Shown here one piece after another: positions 1 through 10,158 of a DNA stretch of 64,000 nt. The notes below the pieces were generated by a model. It was not told the DNA's origin, searched no databases, and saw only the letters and a list, made by a program, of their open reading frames with translations. The stretch's first letter is position 1. Each line of letters opens with the position of its first letter. Source of the stretch: an uncultured Clostridium sp. (GTDB lineage: Bacteria > Bacillota > Clostridia > Clostridiales > Clostridiaceae); the NCBI GenBank assembly GCA_934746015.1, contig CAKVEW010000001.1, forward strand, positions 62,001 to 126,000, read 5' to 3'. The position numbers and the translations under genes are program-made.

Positions 1-51
1 ATATAACTAGTAAATGAGTAATAAATAAAAATTTGAAAGCTGGTTGATACT

Positions 52-1089
52 ATGAAAAATAAAAGTATTTTTATAAGCAGATTTATTTATTCACTACTTA
101 TTACAATATTTTTAATTTATCTATTTAATAAAACGACAAATGGAAAGATTATTCTAATTCCATTCTTAATTTGTAGTTTTTCTATATTAGGGAAAAATAT
201 GTTCATGATTATAGAAAAACAAAACTATGTTAAGATATTTGATAAAATATTTATTTTGAGTTTATTATCATTTTTGTTTGGTTTTCTAATTTTGTGGTGT
301 TATAGAAATTTTACAAGTAAAAATTATATGCTTCTATTATTATCGATACCATTTTGGATTATAGGAATAGTTTTAATCAAAAAATATTTATTTAAAACAA
401 ATAAGATTTCTAATACTTCTATACCAAAAATACGATTTAATTTCAACATCATAGTAAGCTTTTTTTTAGTCATAGTGGCATTTTTAGCTGGAATATCAAT
501 GTTGTTTTTTGGAATTAGAGATACTTATAATTTAAATAAGGAAACTAAAAAATACATAACTACTACAGGATATTTTTATCATTATGATATTTATAAAAGC
601 GATAAACACGGAACTACATATAAATTAACTTATATTTATGTAGTTGATGATCAAGAATACTCAATTACAACTGATTATGGAACAAATTATATCCCCAATG
701 AAAATAGTATTCGAGAAGTAAAATATAACCCTGATAATCCTGAAAAAGCTGTACTCATTGGTACTAATAATAAAAATATTTTGATTTTTATTGGTGCATT
801 CTTCGTACTATTATCACTTACTTTTGTATTAGTTGCATTAAGTATATCTGGTTATTTTGACAAATTTAAATTTGACATTATAGGCACTTATATTGGTGCA
901 ATATTTTTGATAATAGGAATTGGCATAATGCTATTTCAAAATGGTACCACTATGTCTTTAATAGAAACAATTAAATCATTAAGTTTTTGGATACTTATAC
1001 CTCTCATATTTATAGTTGTTGGAATATTCCAAATTGTTAATTGCTTATTTTTTAAAAGAAATAAATTATATAGTAAAAAAGTAAAATAG
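52..1089 (+). CDS. DUF3592-type multi-pass membrane protein
   Basis: A 345-residue membrane protein of unknown function. Hydrophobic segments lie at roughly residues 10-26, 31-52, 66-84, 92-110, 132-154, 243-265, 273-295 and 308-335. Between the fifth and sixth is a soluble stretch (about 160-240) with the TGYF, YKLTYIY and EVKYNPDNPEKAVL pattern that I associate with the DUF3592 family, whose role is not known. The ATG at 52 has only a weak ribosome site, so the start is not certain. It stands alone on the plus strand and is followed by a hairpin terminator. Family assignment is from motif memory only. Confidence 0.7.
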   Translation: MKNKSIFISRFIYSLLITIFLIYLFNKTTNGKIILIPFLICSFSILGKNMFMIIEKQNYVKIFDKIFILSLLSFLFGFLILWCYRNFTSKNYMLLLLSIPFWIIGIVLIKKYLFKTNKISNTSIPKIRFNFNIIVSFFLVIVAFLAGISMLFFGIRDTYNLNKETKKYITTTGYFYHYDIYKSDKHGTTYKLTYIYVVDDQEYSITTDYGTNYIPNENSIREVKYNPDNPEKAVLIGTNNKNILIFIGAFFVLLSLTFVLVALSISGYFDKFKFDIIGTYIGAIFLIIGIGIMLFQNGTTMSLIETIKSLSFWILIPLIFIVVGIFQIVNCLFFKRNKLYSKKVK

Positions 1090-1148
1090 CACTTACAATT
1101 TATATGTGCGAATAGAGACATAATTTAAAACAATTACAAAATAAAGCC

Positions 1149-1171
1149 CAGCAAAACTTGCTGAACTTTTT
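1149..1171 (+). terminator. rho-independent terminator after the DUF3592 gene
   Basis: Stem CAGCAA / TTGCTG with loop AAC (1149-1163), followed by a T-rich tract. It lies 60 bases after the stop codon. Confidence 0.6.
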
Positions 1172-1240
1172 AATTTATCATATTATAAAAACACTTTTAT
1201 ATGTTTTGTTTCACGTAATAAAACTAGCTAAGCTATTAAT

Positions 1241-1293
1241 TATTACTTCTTCACTATTACCTATTACTTATTACTTTTTACTTATTACCTATT
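1241..1293. repeat. TTACTT/TTACCT short-repeat tract at the sdaAA 3' end
   Basis: About 50 bases made of imperfect copies of TATTACTTATTACC-like units end exactly at the sdaAA stop codon. A similar tract (CTTACTTCTTACTTA units) lies at 58068-58101 next to the aroB stop codon. It looks like one end of the interspersed repeat family described for the arg and aro operons, without a recognisable partner end here. Confidence 0.45.
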
Positions 1294-2187
1294 TTAGTTG
1301 TCTCCAAAGACTTTTTTTCTAAGTTCTAGACCAGCTTTTGTTACTGCCACTCCTCCAAGAGCAGTTTCTCTTAATGAAGGTGGAAGACTTCTTCCTACTT
1401 TATACATTGCAGATAACGCATCATCAAAAGGTATTTTAGATTCTACACCTGCCATAACTAAATCTGCTGTACATAATGCACTTATAGCTCCTGATGAATT
1501 TCTTTTTGCGCATGGAATTTCAACTAAACCTGCTACTGGATCACAAACAAGACCTAATACATTTTTAAATACTATTGCACCTGCATCTAAAGACATTTTA
1601 GGAGTTCCACCCATCATTTCAACTACTGCCGCTGCTGCCATTGCTGATGCAGAACCGCATTCAGCTTGACAACCTCCCTCTGCTCCTGCAAATGTAGCAT
1701 TTCTTCCAATTATCATTCCAACTGCTGCTGATGCAAATAAAGCCATTACTAATTCATCATCAGTTTTTTCAAGTTTTTCTCCTGCTGTTAATATTACTGC
1801 TGGAAGTATTCCACAAGAACCAGCTGTTGGACAAGCCACTATTCTACCCATGGATGCATTTACTTCTGATGATGATAGAGCCATTGCCATAGCTAAAACC
1901 ATAGTGTCTCCAGTTAATGATTTTCCCTTTTTTAAATATTCTTGTACCTTATATGCATCTCCCCCTATAAGCCCACTAACAGAATAAACTTCTTTTTCTC
2001 TTGCTTCTGTTGCTCCACTTCTCATTGCTTCTAGTGTTTTATGCATTTTTGATAATACTTCTTCTCTTGTTACATCTCTATCTTCCATTTCTCTTCTAAT
2101 GGCATATTCACTTAAAGAAATAGAATTTTCTTCACATATTTTAATAAGTTCTTCTCCTGATCTTGCTATGTCCAAGCTACTCACCAT
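1294..2187 (-). CDS. sdaAA: L-serine dehydratase, iron-sulfur-dependent, alpha subunit
   Basis: Catalytic subunit of the two-subunit, oxygen-sensitive 4Fe-4S L-serine ammonia-lyase, which converts serine to pyruvate and ammonia in the cytoplasm. The 297 residues match the usual size of the separate alpha subunit. Visible family features are CPTAGSCG (119-126), GAEGGCQAECGSASAM (168-183) and VCDPVAGLVEIPC (214-226), which supply candidate cluster-ligand cysteines. The ATG at 2187 lies inside the 3' end of sdaAB with an 11-base overlap, so the two subunits are translationally coupled. The pair lets a fermenting Clostridium use serine as a carbon and nitrogen source. Confidence 0.95.
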   Translation of the reverse strand: MVSSLDIARSGEELIKICEENSISLSEYAIRREMEDRDVTREEVLSKMHKTLEAMRSGATEAREKEVYSVSGLIGGDAYKVQEYLKKGKSLTGDTMVLAMAMALSSSEVNASMGRIVACPTAGSCGILPAVILTAGEKLEKTDDELVMALFASAAVGMIIGRNATFAGAEGGCQAECGSASAMAAAAVVEMMGGTPKMSLDAGAIVFKNVLGLVCDPVAGLVEIPCAKRNSSGAISALCTADLVMAGVESKIPFDDALSAMYKVGRSLPPSLRETALGGVAVTKAGLELRKKVFGDN

Positions 2188-2857
2188 CCTCTATCTTATT
2201 AATAAGTATGACTTTTTCTATTCCTTCTACTTTTTTAATTTTCTCAATTAAATCTTCCGAAATTTTACTATCTACTTCAAAAGTCATAGTTGCATTTTTC
2301 CCTTTTTGACTTCTTCCTAAAGATAAAAATGCTATATTAACATCGCTATCATATAAAAGATTGGTTACCTTTGCTACAGTTCCTGGAATATCTTTATGAG
2401 AAGTAATTATGGTTGAATATGAACCTGTAAACTTAACTTCATTTCCGTTAATTTCAACTATTTCAATATTTCCACCACCAATGGATGAACCTATAACTTC
2501 ACATTTCTTTCCATTTTTAAGCTTCATTAAAAACTTAACTGTATTAGGGTGATAATCTCCTAAATCTACATCTTCAAATGTAATTTTTATTCCCTTTTCC
2601 TTTGCGATTTCTATAGAATCTCTAAGTCTTTCATCCGAAGGTTCCATTCCCATTATTCCTGCAACTAATGCTCTATCTGTTCCATGCCCCTTATAGGTTT
2701 TTCCAAAAGAACCATGTAATAAAAAAGTTACTTCAATAACTTCATCACCGGCTATAGTTCTTGCTACTTTTCCAAGTCTTGCAGCCCCTGCAGTATGTGA
2801 TGATGAAGGGCCAATCATTATAGGACCTAATATGTCAAAAACACCCATGCTACTCAT
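2177..2857 (-). CDS. sdaAB: L-serine dehydratase, iron-sulfur-dependent, beta subunit
   Basis: Regulatory/structural partner of SdaAA. The 226-residue protein has the N-terminal signature GPSSSHTAGAARLGK (about 16-30) and a C-terminal ACT domain from about residue 148, beginning SYSTIITSHKDIPGTVAKVTN. ACT domains in this family probably sense the substrate. The chosen ATG at 2857 is preceded by GGAGA at 6 bases. It is the first gene of a two-gene operon with sdaAA. A perfect palindrome overlaps the likely -10 region upstream. Confidence 0.94.
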   Translation of the reverse strand: MSSMGVFDILGPIMIGPSSSHTAGAARLGKVARTIAGDEVIEVTFLLHGSFGKTYKGHGTDRALVAGIMGMEPSDERLRDSIEIAKEKGIKITFEDVDLGDYHPNTVKFLMKLKNGKKCEVIGSSIGGGNIEIVEINGNEVKFTGSYSTIITSHKDIPGTVAKVTNLLYDSDVNIAFLSLGRSQKGKNATMTFEVDSKISEDLIEKIKKVEGIEKVILINKIEDGE

Positions 2858-3167
2858 GATTTGTCTCCTTTAGTCTAAATATATTTTGATACCACTATTA
2901 TATAGTGCGGTTAAGTAAATATCTATATTAATTAAAAAGTTTAATTAAGCTTAAATTATATATTTTTATTAAATATGGATTTTCTTTAAAATATAATTTA
3001 TATTTATTTTTATTCTTCTTTAATTCAACATAAATACTCTTTGAATTTTCTCTTATAAGTTTAATCTTATCTATTTCATGCTTTTTATACTTAAGAATAC
3101 TTTTTCTTTTATAACTTCAAATTTATAACTTCATTTTAAAAATTAGTTCCACAACTTTGTAAATTAT
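2858..3167. other. Intergenic region, sda promoter side
   Basis: Gene-free, very AT-rich stretch between sdaAB and the RpiR gene. The only structure I can defend is the palindrome CACTAT-TAT-ATAGTG at 2893-2907. On the minus strand it contains TATAAT, a possible -10 for sdaAB, but I could not find a good -35. Nothing else recognisable was seen from 2930 to 3167. Confidence 0.4.
2893..2907 (-). promoter_or_regulatory. Palindrome over the likely sdaAB -10 element
   Basis: CACTAT-TAT-ATAGTG is a perfect 6-base inverted repeat about 36 bases upstream of the sdaAB start codon. Its minus strand includes TATAAT. It could be a repressor or activator site; the cognate regulator is unknown. Confidence 0.35.
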
Positions 3168-3920
3168 TTAAATTTCATTTATGTAATTTAAATATTCTCT
3201 AAATAAAACTTCGCATGCTATCGAAAATAGAACCATAGACTCATTAGTATTTCCATTGCCTAAATCTATAATAGATGTAGTTACATAAATATTATTTTTC
3301 GTTTTTTGAGCTAATTTATTATTATTGAGCTTTGTTATAGCTATATATTCAATTCCTCTTGAAATCAGTTCATTAGCTATTTCCATTAAATAATCTCTTT
3401 CACCAGATAAAGAAATTATTATTAAAACATCACTAGGTTTTAGACTAGACATAAGCATTTTCAGCTCTGTATCTCCTTCTATTACATAAAAATATTTATG
3501 AATAGATAAAAATATACGTTTCATATCTTTAGCTATAGTTGCTTGAGCTGTTCCTGTTCCATATACAAAAACTCTTTCTGACTTATATATTATTTCACAA
3601 ATCCTTGTCATATCTTTTTCTTTCAAGTTTTTTATATTATTTTCTATATCAAAATAAAATTTTTCTGAGTAATCATTTTCAACTTCAATACTTTTTTTAA
3701 TTTCCCATTTTAAAAAAACTTTAAATTCACTATATCCTTTAAATCCTAACTTTTGAGTAAATCTTAATATGGTTGTTCTTGATACATTACATTTACACGC
3801 TAACTTGTCTATAGCAATATTAATACATTCTTCCTTATTATTTAAAATATAGTTTAATATATACCTATCACTATCATTCAAATTTGAATAATTCCTATTT
3901 ATTATTTCTTGTAATTTCAT
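3168..3920 (-). CDS. glvR: MurR/RpiR-family regulator of the maltose-type PTS genes
   Basis: A 250-residue transcription factor with an N-terminal HTH of the RpiR type (about residues 1-75, LACKCNVSRTTILRFTQKLGFKGYSEF region) and a C-terminal SIS sugar-phosphate-binding domain (about 95-240, VFVYGTGTAQATIAKDM and IISLSGERDYLMEIA). I start it at the ATG at 3920, six codons inside the longest frame, because GGGGT sits 6 bases upstream. In Bacillus the maltose glvA-glvC genes are controlled by an RpiR-type regulator encoded beside them; the same arrangement here is the reason for the assignment. The direction of control, activation or repression, is not visible. Confidence 0.75.
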   Translation of the reverse strand: MKLQEIINRNYSNLNDSDRYILNYILNNKEECINIAIDKLACKCNVSRTTILRFTQKLGFKGYSEFKVFLKWEIKKSIEVENDYSEKFYFDIENNIKNLKEKDMTRICEIIYKSERVFVYGTGTAQATIAKDMKRIFLSIHKYFYVIEGDTELKMLMSSLKPSDVLIIISLSGERDYLMEIANELISRGIEYIAITKLNNNKLAQKTKNNIYVTTSIIDLGNGNTNESMVLFSIACEVLFREYLNYINEI

Positions 3921-3976
3921 ATTAATACCCCAATGCAATATTATAATATATATTTATTTTACCACTTTAAAATTTA

Positions 3977-4012
3977 TGAAAAAAGAAAAGCAGTAAAATT
4001 TTACTACTTTTC
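3977..4012 (-). terminator. rho-independent terminator after glvA
   Basis: Long stem GAAAAG-N-AGTAAAA / TTTTACT-N-CTTTTC (3985-4012). In the minus direction a run of T follows (3977-3984). It lies just past the glvA stop codon and separates glvA from the regulator gene. Confidence 0.75.
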
Positions 4013-4020
4013 TCATTTTA

Positions 4021-5379
<1,359 letters not shown>

Positions 5380-6978
5380 TTATAATAATAATTCTTCAAA
5401 TCTTTCTCTTACTTGTGGTACTGACAATCCAACTATAACTTGTATTGCTTTTCCATTTACAACTAATCCATGTGCTCCTGCATTTTTAAATTCGTCTACT
5501 GTTGCAATTTTACTTTCATCTTTTACTGTTATTCTAAGTCTTGTCGCACAATTAGTTACATTTTCTATATTTTCTTTTCCACCAAGAAGTTCAAGAAACT
5601 TTCTTGCCTTATAATCTCTTTTATCTTCTTTTGTAGCTGCTGTTTGTTCCTTAGACTCTTTAGCTTCTTTATAATCTGATTTTTTATAAAGCTTAACTTC
5701 TTTTTCTTCATCTTCTCTACCTGGAGTTTTATAATTAAACTTTAATATTAAATATCTAAATACAACGAAGTATATTGCTGTGAAAATTAAACCGATTACA
5801 ATTTGTGTTATATAAGTTCCTGAATGATATTTAAATAGAGGTAACCAGTTCTTTGCAGCCCAGTCTATAAGCCCTGATCCAAAATCTCCAACAACTCCAA
5901 ATCCATATGATGTAGCTGCTAGTAGTGCTGCTAAAACTGAATGAACTCCAAATAATACTGGTGCTACGAATAAGAATGTAAATTCTAATGGCTCTGTTAT
6001 TCCCGCAAATACAGCTGTTAAAGTAGCTGGAATTAAAAGTCCTGCAACAATTTTCTTTTTATTCTTATTAGCTGTTGAATAAATAGCCAAAGCTATACCT
6101 GTACATCCAAATACTTTTGATAAACCATGTAAAGCAAATCCACCTTCTGGGAACATTGATTTTAAGCTTTGTGCTGAAGTAGCGAATTCTTGTAAATGTT
6201 GTGGCCAATATGAAGCTATTCCATTCTCAACAACAGCTGGTCCAAAAACAAATGGTGTATATATAAAATGATGCAAACCAGTAGGTATTAATATTCTTTC
6301 AAGAAAAGTATATATACCAACTCCAGCTACCCCTGAATTGGTTAATGTTCCTTGAAGAGTTCCTATTGCACTTTGAATCTTAGGCCACACTAAACACATT
6401 ATTAAAGCTACTGGAAGCATTACAAAGAATCCAACTATAACAACTAATGAAGATCCTTTAAATACTCCTAACCATTCTGGTAGATCAGTATCAAAGAATT
6501 TATTGTGTAGATAAACTGAGATTCCTGCTATTAATATAGCTCCTATCATTCCAGTATCTAAAGTTTTTATACTTGCTATATTTGTTAATCCGCTCATTCC
6601 GCCAACTGCAGCAGTAAAATCTACACCGAATGAAGATCCCCATAAAGTTAACATGGCATTAATAAAGTAGTTAAAAGTCAAATAGATGACCAAGGTTTCT
6701 AAACATGCTCTAGCATTATTTTTCTTAGCTAGTCCAATAGGCAATCCAATTACAAATAATAAAGGTAATTGATTAAATACAGTCCATGCACCTTGTTCAA
6801 TGATGTACCATATTTTGTACCACATTCCATCTGTATTAGCTAGCTGACCAAATATGTCTTGATTTTTAAATAAAATTGCTAATGATACCGTTATACCTGC
6901 AAAAGAAAATAATAACACCGGTGTAAACATTGCTGCCCCAAATCTTTGTATACTCTCCATAAGCCCTGACTTTTTCAT
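5380..6978 (-). CDS. glvC: Maltose/alpha-glucoside PTS permease EIICB
   Basis: Membrane permease that imports and phosphorylates maltose-type alpha-glucosides. The 532-residue protein has an N-terminal IIC domain of about ten membrane segments (residues 15-425, with PTGLHHFIYTPF and GITEPLEFTFLF), a charged linker rich in Lys and Glu (about 425-455) and a C-terminal IIB domain with the phospho-cysteine in NCATRLR (Cys477). No IIA domain is present, so a IIA-Glc-type protein must be supplied from elsewhere. The match to Bacillus GlvC/MalP is close along the whole length. First gene of the operon with glvA. Confidence 0.92.
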   Translation of the reverse strand: MKKSGLMESIQRFGAAMFTPVLLFSFAGITVSLAILFKNQDIFGQLANTDGMWYKIWYIIEQGAWTVFNQLPLLFVIGLPIGLAKKNNARACLETLVIYLTFNYFINAMLTLWGSSFGVDFTAAVGGMSGLTNIASIKTLDTGMIGAILIAGISVYLHNKFFDTDLPEWLGVFKGSSLVVIVGFFVMLPVALIMCLVWPKIQSAIGTLQGTLTNSGVAGVGIYTFLERILIPTGLHHFIYTPFVFGPAVVENGIASYWPQHLQEFATSAQSLKSMFPEGGFALHGLSKVFGCTGIALAIYSTANKNKKKIVAGLLIPATLTAVFAGITEPLEFTFLFVAPVLFGVHSVLAALLAATSYGFGVVGDFGSGLIDWAAKNWLPLFKYHSGTYITQIVIGLIFTAIYFVVFRYLILKFNYKTPGREDEEKEVKLYKKSDYKEAKESKEQTAATKEDKRDYKARKFLELLGGKENIENVTNCATRLRITVKDESKIATVDEFKNAGAHGLVVNGKAIQVIVGLSVPQVRERFEELLL

Positions 6979-7023
6979 AAATTATCCCCTTCCATAATTT
7001 TACATAAAATAGTTTGTGCTCTT

Positions 7024-7052
7024 ATCTTATATTTTTATTTAAACATTTACAA
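7024..7052 (-). promoter_or_regulatory. Putative promoter of glvC-glvA
   Basis: On the minus strand TTGTAA (7047-7052), 17-base spacer, TAAGAT (7024-7029), about 45 bases before the glvC start codon. The -35 is a 4 of 6 match and the -10 a 4 of 6 match, so this is tentative. Confidence 0.4.
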
Positions 7053-7097
7053 TAGCTTTAAAGCACTTTGCTCATTAGTGATTAAAGTCGAGAACTT

Positions 7098-7112
7098 TCA
7101 CAATTTATGTGA
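7098..7112. promoter_or_regulatory. Inverted repeat upstream of the glvC promoter
   Basis: TCACA-ATTTA-TGTGA lies about 45 bases upstream of the proposed glvC -35 element. This is a typical place for an activator site; the RpiR-type regulator encoded downstream is a candidate ligand. Confidence 0.35.
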
Positions 7113-7180
7113 TTTTTAACATAAAAATATTTTCTGTAATAGTCGAATGAAAAGAAGTATTAATCTCTGTAAAAAAATCA

Positions 7181-7228
7181 AATAAAAAAAGCTACTATTT
7201 TCAAACTTACTTGATAAATAATAGCTTT
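7181..7228 (-). terminator. rho-independent terminator after the nucleoside kinase gene
   Basis: Stem AAAGCTA-C-TATTT / AAATA-A-TAGCTTT (7188-7228), followed in the minus direction by seven T. Confidence 0.7.
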
Positions 7229-7274
7229 TTCACTTAATAATTATATATTGTTTTTTATTTTTAATAATTTATAT

Positions 7275-8939
7275 TTAGTATTTATAAAAGTCACTACCAC
7301 CAATAAATTCTCTTAAAATACTGTTGGTAGGAACTAAATCCTTATCAATTTCCTTAAAGAATCCTAAAAATGCCTTAAGACGGCTTGCTAATAAATAAAC
7401 TTTACTATCTGGCTTTATCTTATCTAACTCTTCTAAAGCATATTTCTTTAATACACATAGCTCATATACTAATGTTGAATTAAACATAACATCTGCTTCT
7501 TCTTGGAAAACAAAAATATTTTTTTCTTCTCCTCTTCTTATTGAAGGCCACATTTTTAAAGTTTCTTCAGCACCATATCCTCTTGATAGATAATCCCTTA
7601 CTATTCTTCTAACTCTTCTTATATCAGTAGTTGCAATTCTATTATGATTATCAAGATTCAATTGAGTTAAGGCTGATATATATATTTTAAACTTCTGCTT
7701 ATCTAAAATAGATTTAGTTAACATTGGATTTAACCCATGAATTCCTTCAATTAATACTATTCCATTATTAGGTAATTTAAGTTTTTTACCTTCCCATTCT
7801 CTTTCCCCAGTTCTAAAATTAAAACTTGGAATTTCTATCTCTTCTCCCTCTAATAAACTACTTAAATGTGAATTAAATAATTTTAAATCTAATGAATAAA
7901 TACTTTCAAAATCATACTCTCCATTTTCGTCTTTTGGAGTATGCTCCCTATCTACAAAATAATCATCTAAAGATATAGGAATTGGTATATATCCGTTGAC
8001 TCTTAGCTGTACAGATAATCTATTGGCAAAGGTAGTCTTTCCTGATGAACTAGGACCAGCTATTAATACTACTTTGGTTTCTTTTCTTTCATGTATCATA
8101 TCTGCAATTTGAGCTATTTTCTTTTCATGAAGGGCCTCTGAAACCATAATTAAATCTCTAAGTTCATGGTTATCTACTTTATCATTTAAAGAACCCACTT
8201 CACCTACTCCAATAATATTTAACCATCTTTCACTTTCTAAGAAAATTTGAGATAACTTTCTATTTTCCTTGAACTCTGAAACTATATTCAAATTATCTTG
8301 TCTTGGGGACATTAATATAAAACCAGGATCATAGTACATTAAATCAAAGGCTTTTATTACTCCTGTAGAAAAAGCCATTTGACCATAGAAATAATCATAC
8401 CTTCCATCTAATTCGTATAAACTTACATTTTCAAAAGCTACGTGGTTAAGTAATGATACTTTGTCTTCCATTCCATAGCCTCTAAATATTTCTATAGCTT
8501 CTTCTCTCTTCTTTTTTATTTTCTTAATAGGAATATCCCTATTTATAAGTTCTAACATTCTTTCTTTAATTTTCTTCAAATCTTCTTCATTTAAAGCCTC
8601 TGCTTTATGGATTTCTCCAAATACACCTTCTCCTATGCTATGTTCTATAGTTATAGTTGAATTAGGAAATAAATCTAATGAAGCTTTTATAAATATAAAT
8701 TGTAATGTTCTATTATAAATTTTATATCCTATTGAACTTTTTGTATTACAAAAATATATAAGCTCTAAACTTCCATCTTCCTCTATAGGTTTAAAAAGCT
8801 CATAATATTCTCCATTTAATCTACATAATGCAATATCATAAGGATTAATCTTTAAATCATTATCTAAAAACTCTTTATAGGTAATTCCTTTATCTACTTC
8901 AAATTTAATACCCTCATAATTTATTTTAATTTTACTCAT
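7275..8939 (-). CDS. Nucleoside (uridine) kinase family protein with TGS and threonyl-tRNA-synthetase-like N-terminus
   Basis: A 554-residue protein. The N-terminal 60 residues resemble a TGS domain, followed by a region like the second additional domain of ThrRS (HSIGEGVFGEI near residue 98) and a P-loop kinase domain (AGPSSSGKTTFANRLS near 285-300, then SLDDYF and DFRTGEREW-like uridine kinase motifs). Proteins of this architecture in clostridia are called uridine kinase or nucleoside kinase; the true substrate is not proven. I start at 8939, not at the upstream in-frame ATG at 8960, because GGAGG is 5 bases before it. Divergent from the DUF421 gene. Confidence 0.82.
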   Translation of the reverse strand: MSKIKINYEGIKFEVDKGITYKEFLDNDLKINPYDIALCRLNGEYYELFKPIEEDGSLELIYFCNTKSSIGYKIYNRTLQFIFIKASLDLFPNSTITIEHSIGEGVFGEIHKAEALNEEDLKKIKERMLELINRDIPIKKIKKKREEAIEIFRGYGMEDKVSLLNHVAFENVSLYELDGRYDYFYGQMAFSTGVIKAFDLMYYDPGFILMSPRQDNLNIVSEFKENRKLSQIFLESERWLNIIGVGEVGSLNDKVDNHELRDLIMVSEALHEKKIAQIADMIHERKETKVVLIAGPSSSGKTTFANRLSVQLRVNGYIPIPISLDDYFVDREHTPKDENGEYDFESIYSLDLKLFNSHLSSLLEGEEIEIPSFNFRTGEREWEGKKLKLPNNGIVLIEGIHGLNPMLTKSILDKQKFKIYISALTQLNLDNHNRIATTDIRRVRRIVRDYLSRGYGAEETLKMWPSIRRGEEKNIFVFQEEADVMFNSTLVYELCVLKKYALEELDKIKPDSKVYLLASRLKAFLGFFKEIDKDLVPTNSILREFIGGSDFYKY

Positions 8940-9085
8940 ATCTACCTCCGTAATACCCATTTATGTTGTCATTTTCAAAACCTTCTATCTAATATTATAT
9001 ACTCATTAAGCAAAATTACTACATACTTATTCCAACAAGTATAAAAATTATCATAAAACAAATAATACTTATGCGAGGTGTTAAA

Positions 9086-9778
9086 ATGTTTATTGTATTA
9101 TTAAGGACAGTTTTTCTTTATGCTTTAGTTATTCTAGTTATAAGGCTAATGGGAAAAAGACAGATTGGAGAATTGCAACCTTATGAGTTTGTAATTACTA
9201 TTATGATTTCAGACTTAGCAGCTTTACCAATGCAGGATACTAGATTACCTTTAATTCTAGGTGTTATACCAATAGTTACTTTATTATTTATAAAAACAAT
9301 ACTATCTTTACTACAACTTAAAAGCCAAAAAGCAAGAAAAATACTTGAAGGGGAACCCTGTATTTTAATTGCTAGGGGCAAGATAAAATATGATTCATTA
9401 AAGAAGCAACAAATTAACTTAGATGAACTTATGGAAGAAATACGCCTTGCAGGGTATTTTGATTTAAGTGAAATAGAGTATGGGATATTAGAAAACAATG
9501 GGAAAATGTCTTTTCTTACATCAAATAATAACTCTTCCTCTGGTGATTCAAGTAATTCTAATAGCTCTAATAATCAAAAGCCAAAATTACCAATAATATA
9601 TATTTTGGATGGAGAGTTTAATAGAAATGCATTAACTTCTTCTTCTAAAGGTGATGAATGGATAGTAAATGAACTAAAAAAACATAAGGTCAATTCAATT
9701 AAAGATGTATTAATTGCTATGACTGATACAAATGGAAGATTTATATATCAACTTCATAAAGATAAGGGGAGAAGTTAA
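9086..9778 (+). CDS. DUF421 (YetF-type) membrane protein
   Basis: A 230-residue protein with three hydrophobic segments in the first 80 residues, the motif VIRLMGKRQIGELQPYEFVITIMISDLAALPMQ-type N-terminus and a soluble C-terminal region beginning about residue 85 (GEPCILIARGKI). These are the marks of the DUF421/YcaP/YetF family, of unknown function and linked to spore or stress physiology in Firmicutes. A low-complexity Ser/Asn insert lies at about 150-168. The start at 9086 follows GAGGTG at 6 bases; an upstream ATG at 9071 has no such site. The stop codon overlaps the next ATG (TAATG). Confidence 0.88.
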   Translation: MFIVLLRTVFLYALVILVIRLMGKRQIGELQPYEFVITIMISDLAALPMQDTRLPLILGVIPIVTLLFIKTILSLLQLKSQKARKILEGEPCILIARGKIKYDSLKKQQINLDELMEEIRLAGYFDLSEIEYGILENNGKMSFLTSNNNSSSGDSSNSNSSNNQKPKLPIIYILDGEFNRNALTSSSKGDEWIVNELKKHKVNSIKDVLIAMTDTNGRFIYQLHKDKGRS

Positions 9779-10158
9779 TGAAAAATACTTATATATCTAT
9801 TTCCCTTTTTATAGCCTTGGTTATTTGTTTATTTTTCTTAAATAATAAATTTGTTACCCTATGTAATGAAATTATTCTTAAATGTGATGTTATTGAAGAC
9901 TTTTTAAATTCTTATGATGAAGATAAAGCTTATGATGATTCTGTAGCTTTAATTGATTTAATAATTGATAAGGCTGATGTTCCTGCTATATATTTAAATC
10001 ATGTTGATTATGATATGTTAAAAAATGATGCTTTGAAGTTATCTCTTTATATTAGAGGTGAGGATAGAGCTGAATCTCTTGCAACTCTTCATTCTCTCCG
10101 TTCAACGGCAGAACACTTGAGAGACTTACAAATGCCTAACCTAAAAAACCTACTCTAA
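9778..10158 (+). CDS. DUF4363 family protein
   Basis: A 126-residue protein with one N-terminal hydrophobic segment (about residues 5-24, without a clear cleavage site) and a helical acidic domain ending HSLRSTAEHLRDLQMPNLKNLL. DUF4363 proteins usually follow DUF421 genes in clostridia, as here, where the coding regions overlap by one base. The function is unknown. It probably faces the outside, anchored by its N-terminus. Confidence 0.82.
   Translation: MKNTYISISLFIALVICLFFLNNKFVTLCNEIILKCDVIEDFLNSYDEDKAYDDSVALIDLIIDKADVPAIYLNHVDYDMLKNDALKLSLYIRGEDRAESLATLHSLRSTAEHLRDLQMPNLKNLL

Noticed and set aside
1298..1669. 123-codon plus-strand open frame
   Set aside because: It lies wholly opposite sdaAA, has no ribosome site and is a shadow of that gene.
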